The translations under genes and the position numbers were made by a program. A stretch of 64,000 nucleotides of DNA from Ensifer adhaerens (GTDB taxonomy: Bacteria > Pseudomonadota > Alphaproteobacteria > Rhizobiales > Rhizobiaceae). The notes under the pieces were generated by a model. That model did no database searches. It was not told where the DNA came from and worked only from the letters and a program-made list of their open reading frames with translations. The first letter of the stretch is position 1, and each line of letters begins with the position of its first letter. The stretch spans positions 124,001 through 188,000 of the forward strand of contig NZ_PNFP01000001.1 in NCBI RefSeq assembly GCF_002940685.1. The letters run 5' to 3'. Of the stretch, positions 47,861 through 57,854 are shown piece after piece.

Positions 47861-48420
47861 GCGGCAGCGAACGCGACAAGATGGCGGCTGGCGAATGGTA
47901 CTCGTGCCTCGACGACGAGCTTGACGCCCTTCGCCTGACGGCGCGGGAAGCGGTCCACCAGCACAACACCATGCCGCCGGGCGAGCGCGGAAACATGGCG
48001 CCCGCCCTGCGCGCGCTCTTCGGCGCCGTGGGCGATGACGTCGTCATCGAGGCGCCGTTCCATTGTTCCTACGGCATCAACACGAGCCTTGGCGCCCGCG
48101 TCTATCTCAATGCCGGCTGCACCATCCTCGACAGCGGCCGCGTCACGATCGGCGAGAGGACGATGCTCGGGCCGAACGTGCAGATCTATTGCGCCGAACA
48201 CCACAAGGACGCCGTGCTTCGCAGCCAGGGGCTCGAGGTCGCCCGTCCCGTGGTGATCGGCAGCCACGTCTGGATCGGCGGTGGCGCCATCATTCTCGGC
48301 GGTGTCTCGATCGGCGACGGCGCGATCGTCGGCGCGGGTTCGGTGGTGACGAAGGATGTGCCGCCTGGAGCGACCGTCGTCGGCAACCCGGCGCGCCCGC
48401 TCCGCAGACAGACCATTTGA
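47857..48420 (+). CDS. Maltose O-acetyltransferase-type hexapeptide transferase
   Basis: Sugar O-acetyltransferase with left-handed beta-helix. Residues 1-50 form the MAA N-terminal helix cap ([21 protein letters not shown]), then hexapeptide repeats with [18 protein letters not shown], the catalytic His region [31 protein letters not shown] and [20 protein letters not shown] 47857 overlaps the preceding stop and gives the family-typical N-terminus [13 protein letters not shown]. 187 residues. The acceptor sugar is unknown. Confidence 0.9.
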   Translation: MSGSERDKMAAGEWYSCLDDELDALRLTAREAVHQHNTMPPGERGNMAPALRALFGAVGDDVVIEAPFHCSYGINTSLGARVYLNAGCTILDSGRVTIGERTMLGPNVQIYCAEHHKDAVLRSQGLEVARPVVIGSHVWIGGGAIILGGVSIGDGAIVGAGSVVTKDVPPGATVVGNPARPLRRQTI

Positions 48421-48445
48421 GGCGATTTCAGGGGGACGATTTTCG

Positions 48446-48949
48446 ATGAAGAACGAGACGAGTACGATCCATGTGCGCCCGGCGCGGCCGGACGACGCGC
48501 CAGCACTCAGCGCCTTCTTAAACGAGATCATCGCAATCGGCGGCACCACCGCCCACCAGACGCCGTTCACGCCGGAGCGCTTCGTCGAGCACTATCTTTC
48601 GGGTCCCGGCTTCGTCAGTTGCTTCGTCGCCGAGGACGAGACGCGTGAACCCTGTGCCTTCCAGGCTCTGGATCGCTGGGACGGAATCCCTAAGGACTGG
48701 GCCGATATCGGCACGTTCTCGCGCCCGGGCAACAAGGTTCCGGGTGCGGGCACGGCGCTCTTCAAGGCCACCTGCGATCACGCCCGCTCGATCGGCCTTA
48801 CGGCCCTCAACGCCACCATCCGCGCCGACAACGTGGGCGGCCTCAGCTATTACGGCAAGATGGGTTTCGTCGACTACAGGGTCGACAAGGCGGTGCCGTT
48901 GGCCGATGGCCGGCCGGTGGACCGGATCTGGAAGCGGTATCTGCTCTGA
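48446..48949 (+). CDS. GNAT family N-acetyltransferase
   Basis: A 167-residue GNAT protein starting IHVRPARPDDAPALSAFLN, with the acetyl-CoA loop FSRPGNKVPGAGTALFKATC in place of the usual Q/RxxGxG/A motif and the C-terminal YYGKMGFVDYRVDK. The target is unknown. GGGGGA stands before ATG 48446. It follows the acetyltransferase gene by 25 bases and ends the cluster that begins with the amidotransferase. Confidence 0.85.
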   Translation: MKNETSTIHVRPARPDDAPALSAFLNEIIAIGGTTAHQTPFTPERFVEHYLSGPGFVSCFVAEDETREPCAFQALDRWDGIPKDWADIGTFSRPGNKVPGAGTALFKATCDHARSIGLTALNATIRADNVGGLSYYGKMGFVDYRVDKAVPLADGRPVDRIWKRYLL

Positions 48950-48994
48950 GGGCGCGTCCGCTTTAGCCTCACCTAAGTCTGGGCGTCCAAACAA

Positions 48995-49019
48995 AAAGGG
49001 CGACCGAAGGCCGCCCTTT
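48995..49019. terminator. Terminator between GNAT and lepA
   Basis: AAAGGGCG (48995-49002) pairs with CGCCCTTT (49012-49019); flanking A-run gives a T-run for the minus strand, so it mainly ends lepA. Confidence 0.75.
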
Positions 49020-49047
49020 CAAACAAGGAATCATGCGGCGCCGCCGC

Positions 49048-50874
<1,827 letters not shown>

Positions 50875-50944
50875 GGGCCGCATATAGCAGTGCCTTCAAC
50901 CGCCGCAAAGCGGGAAATGAAGGCTTCGTTCACTATAAATCAGG

Positions 50945-52186
50945 CTATTCGGCCCTTACCTCTGCCTCAACCAGTGCGCCGGCATTTGGCACCTGCGCGC
51001 TCTTCAGTTCGAAGCTCTCCCGTTCGGCGACCGGCACCTCGTCGCGCTTCCTGAGGCGGGCCAGCACGAAGAGGGCGTAGAGGGCCGCTACCGCCATGGC
51101 CGCATAGATGAAGGTGCGCTGGCCGAAGACGGGCGTCAGCACGGTCACCAGCATCGGCACGAGCGTCGCGGCAGCCGACCAGGCGACCAGCATGGTGCTG
51201 GCGAGCGGCACGAAATCGGCCGGGTCCGTGCGGTCGTTGGCATGCGCGTTGGCGATCGAATAGACGGTCTCGACAGCACCTGCAAAGAGCGCAAAGACCA
51301 GCATCAAGAGGATCAGGTTGCTGAAAGAGGCCGAAAGCGCGAAGAAACCGGCGGCGAGGATCAACAGGCAGGTGCCGATCAAAACGAGGCGGCGGTCGAT
51401 CTGGTCCGACAGCGTTCCCATCGGGTACTGGATGGCGATGAGGCCGAACTGCATGACGAACATCAGATTGGCGACGTCGCCCTGGCTGACATTGTTGGCG
51501 GCCGCATAGATGGGCGTAAAACCCTGCACCACCATCGAAAGGCCGCCGGCGGCAAGCACGCCGATGAAGGCTACGGGGGAATTCCGCCAGACCATCGGGA
51601 TGTCGATGCTGACCTTGGCGGGTGCCGGCGGGGTCGGCAGCCGCGTCAGCCCGATCGGCAAAAGCGCGAGCGCGGTGAAGAAGATGGTGACGAGCGGCGG
51701 CAGGTTGCCGTCGGCCGGGATCTGGCCGAACAGCCAGGCGCCGGTGCCGAGCCCGATGACATAGGCCATGTAGAACAGCGCCATCGCTTTGCCGCGCCAA
51801 TGGTTCTCGCTCGCATGGTTGAGCCAGCTCTGGGCGATGATGAAGTTGGTGTTGCCGGACGCACCGTAAAGCCCGCGGGCGAGCACCCACAAAAGCGGAT
51901 GCATGCCAAGCGCGATCGTCAGCGCCGAAAGGATGACGAGCGCCATCGAGCAGGAAAACGCACGGGCGTGGCCGACCCGGCGGATCATCGGCCCGGCGAT
52001 GACGCAACCGATCAGCCCGCCGAAGGCGATCATCGTCACCGCTGCCCCCGGCACCCAGTCCGGTGCGTCCGAGCGCGTGAGCGCGAAGGGCACATAGGCG
52101 AGCATCATGCCGTTGCCGATCGCAACCGAAGTCATCGAGGCGACGATACTGGCGATCGAGGTCAGCGAGGAGGGCTGCTTTGTCAT
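50945..52186 (-). CDS. MFS transporter (YcaD-like)
   Basis: A 413-residue major facilitator with twelve hydrophobic helices. The signature after helix 2 is AGPMIRRVGHARAFS and the second-half loop is GTLSDQIDRRLVL. Similar to the YcaD/MFS_1 group of unknown substrate. ATG 52186 begins MTKQPSSLTS. It is divergent from an XRE-cupin regulator gene, a typical arrangement for a regulated transporter (inference). Confidence 0.85.
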   Translation of the reverse strand: MTKQPSSLTSIASIVASMTSVAIGNGMMLAYVPFALTRSDAPDWVPGAAVTMIAFGGLIGCVIAGPMIRRVGHARAFSCSMALVILSALTIALGMHPLLWVLARGLYGASGNTNFIIAQSWLNHASENHWRGKAMALFYMAYVIGLGTGAWLFGQIPADGNLPPLVTIFFTALALLPIGLTRLPTPPAPAKVSIDIPMVWRNSPVAFIGVLAAGGLSMVVQGFTPIYAAANNVSQGDVANLMFVMQFGLIAIQYPMGTLSDQIDRRLVLIGTCLLILAAGFFALSASFSNLILLMLVFALFAGAVETVYSIANAHANDRTDPADFVPLASTMLVAWSAAATLVPMLVTVLTPVFGQRTFIYAAMAVAALYALFVLARLRKRDEVPVAERESFELKSAQVPNAGALVEAEVRAE

Positions 52187-52379
52187 GTCCAACCTGTCGA
52201 TGGAGGACGCATCCTGATGACGCGGATGCGGTGGATGAGAACTATCTAAAGTATTGAAGCGTAAGCTTTTCTCGTATCTGCGCATGAAGCTGCCACCATA
52301 GCCGAAGGATGGTCGCCGTGCTGTCGCCAAAGCGGCATCGCATGCCCGTATTTCCAATCTTTCTCAGTCTTGACTCCAC

Positions 52380-52404
52380 TATATGAGAAATGCAATCTCA
52401 AATA
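52380..52404 (+). promoter_or_regulatory. Palindromic operator over XRE-cupin start
   Basis: TATATGAGA (52380-52388) and TCTCAAATA (52396-52404) are inverted, with one mismatch in nine, around a seven-base centre. The second arm abuts ATG 52405 and the first in-frame ATG (52390) lies in the centre, as in an autoregulatory operator. Confidence 0.5.
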
Positions 52405-52983
52405 ATGGAAAACACCAGCGTCCCTCTCGAACATGCCATCGGCGAGCGCATCCGCACGCTGCGCAACGAACAGAACCTGACGCTCGACGAGCTTGCCGCA
52501 AGTTCCGGTGTCAGCCGGGCGATGATCTCGCGCATCGAGCGCGGCGAGGCGAGCCCGACCGCGCAGCTTCTCGCCAGGCTTTGCAGCGCGCTCTCGACCA
52601 CGCTGTCAGCCCTTTTCGCCTTCGAAACCCAGCAGACATCACCGCTTGCAAGGCGCGCCGAACAGCGACTCTGGCGTGATCCGGAATCCGGCTATCTGCG
52701 CCGCTCCGTCTCGCCGGATGGCCTGGGCTCCCCGGTCGATATCGTCGAGGTCGAGTTTCCGCCGGGCGCCCGCGTGGCGTTCGAGCGGCAGCCGTCGGAT
52801 CGGGGCATCACCCAGCATCTCTGGTTGTTCTCGGGCCGGCTGGAGATGACGACCGAATCCGGCTCTCATTCCCTTTCGGCCGGCGATTGCCTGTTCATGG
52901 GCCTGGGAGCGGGGCACATCTTCCACAACCCCCACGATGAGCCGGCTCACTACGCCGTCATCCTCTGCCGAACCAAGGTTTGA
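52405..52983 (+). CDS. XRE family regulator with cupin domain
   Basis: The N-terminal helix-turn-helix (about 14-70: IGERIRTLRNEQNLTLDELAASSGVSRAMIS cut into motifs, RIERGEASPTAQLLARL) is followed by a cupin domain with GVTQ-like motif replaced by GITQHLWLFSGRLEM and HIFHNPHDEP at the end. Such SutR/PuuR-like regulators sense small ligands and control adjacent transport or metabolic genes. Either ATG 52390 or ATG 52405 starts the protein; neither has a Shine-Dalgarno, so a leaderless or internally overlapping start is possible. 192 residues from 52405. Confidence 0.88.
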   Translation: MENTSVPLEHAIGERIRTLRNEQNLTLDELAASSGVSRAMISRIERGEASPTAQLLARLCSALSTTLSALFAFETQQTSPLARRAEQRLWRDPESGYLRRSVSPDGLGSPVDIVEVEFPPGARVAFERQPSDRGITQHLWLFSGRLEMTTESGSHSLSAGDCLFMGLGAGHIFHNPHDEPAHYAVILCRTKV

Positions 52984-52985
52984 CC

Positions 52986-53513
52986 ATGTCCGAATTTGAG
53001 ATCCGTCTGCTCGATGAAACTGAAGCCCGCGATGCCATCCCTGCGCTTGCCGAAGTGCTGTCCGACTGCGTCGAGGGCGGTGCCTCGGTCGGCTTCATGC
53101 AGCCCTATCCGCCGGAAGCGGCACTTGCCTATTGGCGTGGCGTTGCCGAGGCGGTTGCTGGCGGCGAGACGCTGCTAATGGTGGCGGAGGAGACGGGCCG
53201 CATCCTCGGCACGGTGCAGGTGGGGGTCGCGCAGATGCCGAACCAGCCGCATCGCGGAGACCTCAAAAAGCTGCTGGTGCATCGCGACGCCCGCGGCAAG
53301 GGGCTGGCGCGCCGGCTGATGGACGCGGTCGAGCGCGCGGCGGCGGCCCGCGGCAAGACGCTGCTGGTGCTCGATACCGCGACCGGCAGTGACGCCGAGG
53401 CGATCTACCCGCGCCTCGGCTGGGAGCGCGTCGGCGTCATCCCCGATTATGCCATGTGGCCGGAAGGCGGCCTCTGCGCCACGACGTTCTTTTACAAGCG
53501 GATCGCGGCTTAG
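52986..53513 (+). CDS. GNAT family N-acetyltransferase
   Basis: A 175-residue GNAT protein with motif A LKKLLVHRDARGKGLARRLMD, i.e. the acetyl-CoA pattern R-G-K-G-L-A, and C-terminal YPRLGWERVGVIPDYA. Sequence pattern RGVAEAVAGGETLLMVAEE lies before. It starts two bases after the XRE-cupin stop (TTG 52980 is an alternative start overlapping it), so both are in one operon. Target unknown; an antibiotic or polyamine is common for such locations. Confidence 0.87.
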   Translation: MSEFEIRLLDETEARDAIPALAEVLSDCVEGGASVGFMQPYPPEAALAYWRGVAEAVAGGETLLMVAEETGRILGTVQVGVAQMPNQPHRGDLKKLLVHRDARGKGLARRLMDAVERAAAARGKTLLVLDTATGSDAEAIYPRLGWERVGVIPDYAMWPEGGLCATTFFYKRIAA

Positions 53514-53537
53514 CGGTCATTGCTGCGTGTCGCGATT

Positions 53538-53737
53538 GCCCCTCTCCTCGAGTTTAACCCGAGGACTAACCCTTTCCCCGCTCGCGGGGAGAGGGGACAT
53601 GCGCGAGGTGCGGGCTGACCGCTTCACGCCTGATCGGAGAACCCGCGAGCGTACGACTGTGGCCGAGTGGGCGCCGCGCGTCTCCTTCGCCCCGCCTGCG
53701 GGGAGAAGGTGGCCGGCAGGCCGGATGAGGGGCATCC
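53538..53737. repeat. RIME-like intergenic palindromic repeat
   Basis: Two strong palindromes: CCCTTTCCCCGC/GCGGGGAGAGGG (53570-53595) and CTTCGCCCCGC/GCGGGGAGAAG (53685-53708), followed by GGTGGCCGGCAGGCCGGATGAGGGG. This sequence resembles the RIME elements spread between genes of Rhizobium and Sinorhizobium; resemblance is from memory. Confidence 0.7.
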
Positions 53738-53808
53738 ATTAAGGTTGCCAAGCCTGAAGCCTCGGGTAGGGTACGGGCACCCGTCTGTAGCCTCTTCAGG
53801 ACATCCTC

Positions 53809-54834
53809 ATGCGCATCTACTACTCCGAAGATCACAAGCTCCGCGACGCCAAGACCGAACTTTTTGGCGGCGAACTTGTGCCGCCTTTCGAGGCGCCGTT
53901 TCGCGCCGAATGGATCCTGGCGGCGGTGAAGGAAGCGGGTTTCCTTGATGTCGTGGCACCTGCGCGTCACGGTCTCGATGTCGCTCTCAAGCTGCACGCG
54001 CCCGATTATCTCGACTTCCTCGAAACCGCCTGGTTGCGCTGGGTCGCCGATGGCTACAGGGGGGAGGCGATCCCGGCCTGCTTCCCGGCGCGGCGCATGC
54101 GACAGCATCCGCCCAGGGATATCGACGGCGCGCTCGGCTACTATTCGTTCGCGGCGGAGACGGCGATCACCGAGGGCACCTATGCCGCCGCCCGCGCGGC
54201 GATGGACTGCGCCATTTCGGCCGCCGACCATGTCCATGCCGGCAATCGTGCGGCCTTCGCGCTCTGCCGCCCGCCCGGTCATCACGCGGCGATCGATCTT
54301 TATGGCGGCTATTCCTTCATCAACAACGCCGCCTGCGCCGCCCAGCGCCTGAGGGATCATGGCGCCAAAAGGGTTGCCGTGCTCGACGTCGACTTTCACC
54401 ACGGCAACGGCACCCAGGATATCTTCTACGAGCGCGGCGATGTCTACTTCGCCTCGCTGCACGGCGATCCGGTCGAGGCCTTCCCGCATTTCCTCGGTTT
54501 TGCCGACGAGGAGGGTGCCGGTGCCGGGCTCGGCACGACGAAAAACTATCCGCTGCCGCGCGGCACGCTGTTTGACGCCTGGTCGACCGCGATGGCCGAT
54601 GCGCTCGCGCGCATCGAGGCCTTCGGTGCCGAAGCCCTGGTCGTCTCGCTCGGTGTCGATACCTTCGAGCGCGACCCGATCTCGTTCTTCCGGCTGAAGT
54701 CTGAAGATTACCTGCGCATGGGCGAGGCGTTGCGGCGCGCCGGCCTGCCGGTTGTCGTCTGCATGGAGGGCGGTTACGGCGTGCCGGAAATCGGCCTCAA
54801 CGTCGCCAATGTGCTGAAGGGGCTTTCCGGCTAG
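53809..54834 (+). CDS. Histone-deacetylase family protein, acetylpolyamine amidohydrolase-like
   Basis: A 341-residue zinc-dependent deacylase. The catalytic His pair is in CRPPGHHAAIDLYGGYSF, zinc ligands in LDVDFHHGNGTQDIF and LGVDTFERDPIS, and the Tyr in MEGGYGVPEIG. Overall pattern (MRIYYSEDHKLRD start, insert EEGAGAGLGTTKNYPLPRGT) fits bacterial acetylpolyamine amidohydrolase, which removes acetyl from N-acetyl-spermidine/putrescine. The exact substrate is inference. Confidence 0.88.
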   Translation: MRIYYSEDHKLRDAKTELFGGELVPPFEAPFRAEWILAAVKEAGFLDVVAPARHGLDVALKLHAPDYLDFLETAWLRWVADGYRGEAIPACFPARRMRQHPPRDIDGALGYYSFAAETAITEGTYAAARAAMDCAISAADHVHAGNRAAFALCRPPGHHAAIDLYGGYSFINNAACAAQRLRDHGAKRVAVLDVDFHHGNGTQDIFYERGDVYFASLHGDPVEAFPHFLGFADEEGAGAGLGTTKNYPLPRGTLFDAWSTAMADALARIEAFGAEALVVSLGVDTFERDPISFFRLKSEDYLRMGEALRRAGLPVVVCMEGGYGVPEIGLNVANVLKGLSG

Positions 54835-54868
54835 GCATTTCGCATTCGGAAAAATGCGCTTGCCTCTA

Positions 54869-54899
54869 TTGACCTCAACTTTGCTTGAGGTCGTACGAC
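54869..54899 (+). promoter_or_regulatory. MerR-type promoter with 19-base spacer
   Basis: TTGACC (54869-54874), a 19-base spacer, TACGAC (54894-54899). The spacer holds the dyad GACCTCAA-CTTTGC-TTGAGGTC (54871-54892), close to the SoxR site form CCTCAAG/CTTGAGG. Spacers of 19 instead of 17 are the mark of MerR-activated promoters. Confidence 0.65.
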
Positions 54900-54936
54900 T
54901 GCTCTCGTTCAAGAAGAGATCAAGAGGAAGAGAGCG

Positions 54937-55284
54937 ATGAGCAGTCAATCGAATAGCGTGGCGCCACTTTACCGCATCAACAAATACACCGTGCCGGTGG
55001 AGGCACGGCAGCAGTTCGTCGAGCTGGTCGACAGGACGCTGGCCGTCATCCGCAAGCAGGATGGCTATGTGAAGGATCTGTTCCTGGAGCAGCATGCCGG
55101 CCCCGGCCAGTTCGATTTCATCACCATGATCGAATTCGCCAATGCCGACGTCGCGCCGAAGGTCGCCGCGGCGCTCGTTGAGTTCGACCGCCAGCTCGGC
55201 CTTGATCGCGAAGCGTTGATGAAGACGCTTGGCATCCGCACCGACTTCGCCAGCTACCGGGCTTTCGGCGGTCTGGCCGCTTAA
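54937..55284 (+). CDS. Antibiotic biosynthesis monooxygenase (ABM) domain protein
   Basis: A 115-residue single ABM domain, a ferredoxin-like dimeric fold: YRINKYTVPVEARQQFVEL, DGYVKDLFLEQHAGPGQFDF and IEFANADVAPKVAAAL. ABM proteins oxidise quinols or degrade heme; SoxR in non-enteric bacteria often controls such genes, and the MerR-type promoter in front fits this. GAGGAAGAGAGCG precedes the ATG. No soxR gene is near. Confidence 0.88.
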   Translation: MSSQSNSVAPLYRINKYTVPVEARQQFVELVDRTLAVIRKQDGYVKDLFLEQHAGPGQFDFITMIEFANADVAPKVAAALVEFDRQLGLDREALMKTLGIRTDFASYRAFGGLAA

Positions 55285-55294
55285 GAAATGAAAA

Positions 55295-55315
55295 GGCCCG
55301 GCAGTTGGCCGGGCC
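55295..55315. terminator. Intrinsic terminator, ABM/exoD convergent end
   Basis: GGCCCGGC-AGTTG-GCCGGGCC, perfect 8-pair stem, with an A-run on the left serving as T-run for the minus strand. Confidence 0.75.
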
Positions 55316-55342
55316 GGTTCACATCTCTGACGTGAATACGCG

Positions 55343-55981
55343 TCAGGAAACGAAGAATGTCGACAGGCCCTGACCGGCGGCAAAGGCCATATAGGCAAGC
55401 ACGGTGAAGTAGACCGTCGTCGCAACAAGGAAGAGATAGCCGCCGGCCACCATCAGCCCGTCGCGCTGGATGATGCCGAGCGAGAGAAGCAGGATTGCGA
55501 TCCCCGGCAGCGTGTTCGACAGCGGGATCAGGCCGAGCGGGAACATCAGGAGAATGCCGCCGGCCATGATCATCAGGCCGTTGAAGCGGTTCATCAGCGC
55601 GCCCTGGGTCAGGAAGCCGAGACGCGGACGGACATAGCGGTCGAGCCTGGAAACGAGATCCGCCCCTTTTTTCAGCGTCGGCACCAGCTTTTCGGTCTCG
55701 ATCCGGCGATCGAGAATGCGCTGCGGCATCCACGGCAGCCGGTTGAGCGTGACCGATACGGAGATCAGGATGATCGCCGCGCCGAAAACGGTGCTGACGC
55801 CGGGGATCGACACCGGAAGAAGAAATGGCAGCGTCAGCAGGGCGCACAGCAGCAGGAAGCCCTGTTCGCCGATCTCCGTCATCAGTTCGCGCAGCGTGAT
55901 GGTCTCGCCACGGATCGAGGCAATCATGCCGTTGAGCGTGTCACTGAGACTGCGTTGCGTGTCGCCGAACTCGATTGCCAT
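55343..55981 (-). CDS. exoD: ExoD family membrane protein
   Basis: A 212-residue protein with four or five membrane helices (GFLLLCALLTLPFLLPVSIPG, VFGAAIILISVSVTL, LMIMAGGILLMFPLGLIPL, TLPGIAILLLSLGIIQRDG, AGGYLFLVATTVYFTVLAYM). The pattern FLLPVSIPGVSTVFG is typical of ExoD, which in S. meliloti affects exopolysaccharide synthesis and alkali resistance during nodule invasion. Which paralogue of ExoD this is cannot be told. Confidence 0.87.
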   Translation of the reverse strand: MAIEFGDTQRSLSDTLNGMIASIRGETITLRELMTEIGEQGFLLLCALLTLPFLLPVSIPGVSTVFGAAIILISVSVTLNRLPWMPQRILDRRIETEKLVPTLKKGADLVSRLDRYVRPRLGFLTQGALMNRFNGLMIMAGGILLMFPLGLIPLSNTLPGIAILLLSLGIIQRDGLMVAGGYLFLVATTVYFTVLAYMAFAAGQGLSTFFVS

Positions 55982-56184
55982 GAGCGCTTGCCTCTCTTTT
56001 CTTCGGTGCCCGTCCTATCAAGAGCGTGTGAAGGATCGGTTATTGTGTGCCCTGATGGCCACGCCTGCCGTTGGCGAAGCGGCATTTGCCGGCAAACCGT
56101 GGCGTGAATGGGACGCCTCTTCATCTTCCTGCCGCAATCCGTAGTATGAAGCAAATTCGAGCACCAATGGGGACAACTGATTCC

Positions 56185-56847
56185 ATGATCAAGAAATGCG
56201 CCATTCTGGCTGTCGCGGCCATCTATCTTTCGGGATGCACCACCACCGATCCCTATACGGGTGAACAGAAGATGTCGAACACCGCCGGTGGCGCACTGAT
56301 CGGCGCGGGCCTCGGCGCGGCAACCGGTCTGCTGGTCGGCGGCAGTGCGGCGGGACGCCGCGACTCCGCACTCGTCGGCGCTGCAATCGGCGGTCTCGGT
56401 GGCGGCCTGATCGGCAACTACATGGACAACCAGGAAGCCGAACTGCGCGCCCAGCTGCAGGGCACCGGCGTCTCGGTCACCCGCGCCGGCGACCGCATCA
56501 TTCTCAACATGCCGTCGAACATCACCTTTGCGACCGACCGCGACCAGGTGATCCCGGCCTTCTACGACACGCTGAACTCGGTGGCGATCGTGCTGCGCAA
56601 GTTCAACAAGACGATGATCGATGTCGACGGCCACACCGATTCGACCGGCAGCGCCTCCTACAACCAGGGCCTCTCCGAGCGCCGTGCCGCTTCGGTCGCC
56701 AACTACCTGGCGGGCCAGGGCGTCGACCAGCGCCGCATGTCGGCCATGGGCTACGGCAAGGAGCGTCCGATCGCGTCCAACGGAAGCGAAGCCGGCCGCG
56801 CGCAGAACCGCCGCGTCGAAATCTCGATCGCCCCGATCAAGGCCTGA
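56185..56847 (+). CDS. OmpA family outer-membrane lipoprotein (YiaD-like)
   Basis: Lipoprotein signal MIKKCAILAVAAIYLSGCTT with Cys17 in the lipobox LSGC, then a Gly-rich membrane-associating region (ALIGAGLGAATGLLVGG and ALVGAAIGGLGGGLIGNY, glycine-zipper 2-type) and a C-terminal OmpA domain that binds peptidoglycan: IDVDGHTDSTGSASYNQGLSERR and MGYGKERPIASN. It tethers the outer membrane to the wall. ATG 56185 is taken because it opens the lipoprotein signal; the Shine-Dalgarno is distant. 220 residues. Confidence 0.93.
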   Translation: MIKKCAILAVAAIYLSGCTTTDPYTGEQKMSNTAGGALIGAGLGAATGLLVGGSAAGRRDSALVGAAIGGLGGGLIGNYMDNQEAELRAQLQGTGVSVTRAGDRIILNMPSNITFATDRDQVIPAFYDTLNSVAIVLRKFNKTMIDVDGHTDSTGSASYNQGLSERRAASVANYLAGQGVDQRRMSAMGYGKERPIASNGSEAGRAQNRRVEISIAPIKA

Positions 56848-56958
56848 TTGGTTGATATCGACGGCTTGCAATCGAAGGGCCGCGCCGCAAGGTGCGGCCC
56901 TTTCTCGTGGCCCTCGATCGAGAGCGCCGTGCGTTCATAGGAACGCAGAAGGGACGCT

Positions 56959-57774
56959 CTAGAAGCGATAGCGCAGCAGGCGGCCCATCCGGCGAAGCAT
57001 CGGCAGCGCGCTGACGACATGCGCCGCAATCCGCGCCATTGGCGACAGGCGCGCGACCTGACCTGAATCATACTCGCTGATCTCGTCGAGCAGGGTCAGG
57101 CCGGGCACATCGCGCTCCAGCGCCCGCGCGTTTTCCAGCCCCCAGCGGAGCTCCGCCCCCGTCGCCCGCAAGGACGGGCTCAGCCGCAAAAGCTCGATGC
57201 CGAGATGGCTGTAGGCGTCAAAGACGATTTCTCCGCCGGCAAGGCAGGCGGTCAAACGTCGCAAGAGGTCGCGGACGTCCTGTTCGAAAAGATAGGGAAA
57301 CACGCCCTCGGCGACGACGATCGCCGGGCGGTCGGCCGGAACGAGGTCGATCCAGTCACGCTCCGTTATCGACGAGGCGATCGTCGTGCAGCCGGCGCGC
57401 GCCGGGAAAAGCTGCCGCCGCAGGGCGATCACATCGGGAAAGTCGACGTCGAACCAGCCGATGGATGCGGGTGGGTCGAGCCTAAGGATGCGGGTGTCGA
57501 GGCCGCAGCCGAGGTTGAGCACGACCCCGTCCGGGTGGCGCCCGATAAAGCCGCGCGTCCAGCGGTCGAGCGTATCGGCGCGCACGGCGATCCCGATCGT
57601 CATGTCGTGGCCGGCATCAGGCGGTTTCGGCCTGCCGGCAAGCCGTCGCATCAGATCGGCGGCGAAGTGATCGTTAAGCAGGGAATCCGGGAACGCGCTC
57701 TCCGCGGCCTTCGCCTGGAGCGTGACCAGCAGGGTCTCCTGTACGCCGCGAAGGTCGATCTCCTCGGCTGCCAT
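56959..57774 (-). CDS. Leucine-carboxyl-methyltransferase-like SAM methyltransferase
   Basis: A 271-residue class I methyltransferase of the LCM/PPM1 group: RADTLDRWTRGFIGRHPDG, SAM motif VLNLGCGLDTRILRLD, acidic VDFPDVIALRRQLFP and VAEGVFPYLFEQDVRDLL. In bacteria such proteins methylate small molecules or polyketides; the substrate is not known. GGAGGAGAGG precedes ATG 57774. It is 80 bases downstream of the MFS gene on the same strand and may be co-transcribed with it. Confidence 0.85.
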   Translation of the reverse strand: MAAEEIDLRGVQETLLVTLQAKAAESAFPDSLLNDHFAADLMRRLAGRPKPPDAGHDMTIGIAVRADTLDRWTRGFIGRHPDGVVLNLGCGLDTRILRLDPPASIGWFDVDFPDVIALRRQLFPARAGCTTIASSITERDWIDLVPADRPAIVVAEGVFPYLFEQDVRDLLRRLTACLAGGEIVFDAYSHLGIELLRLSPSLRATGAELRWGLENARALERDVPGLTLLDEISEYDSGQVARLSPMARIAAHVVSALPMLRRMGRLLRYRF

Positions 57775-57854
57775 CCTCTCCTCCAAAGGGCGTCGGCATC
57801 CTGCCGCGCGCCTTGCATTGCGGGGCCGCCACCCGGGACGGCCCGCAATGGCAC

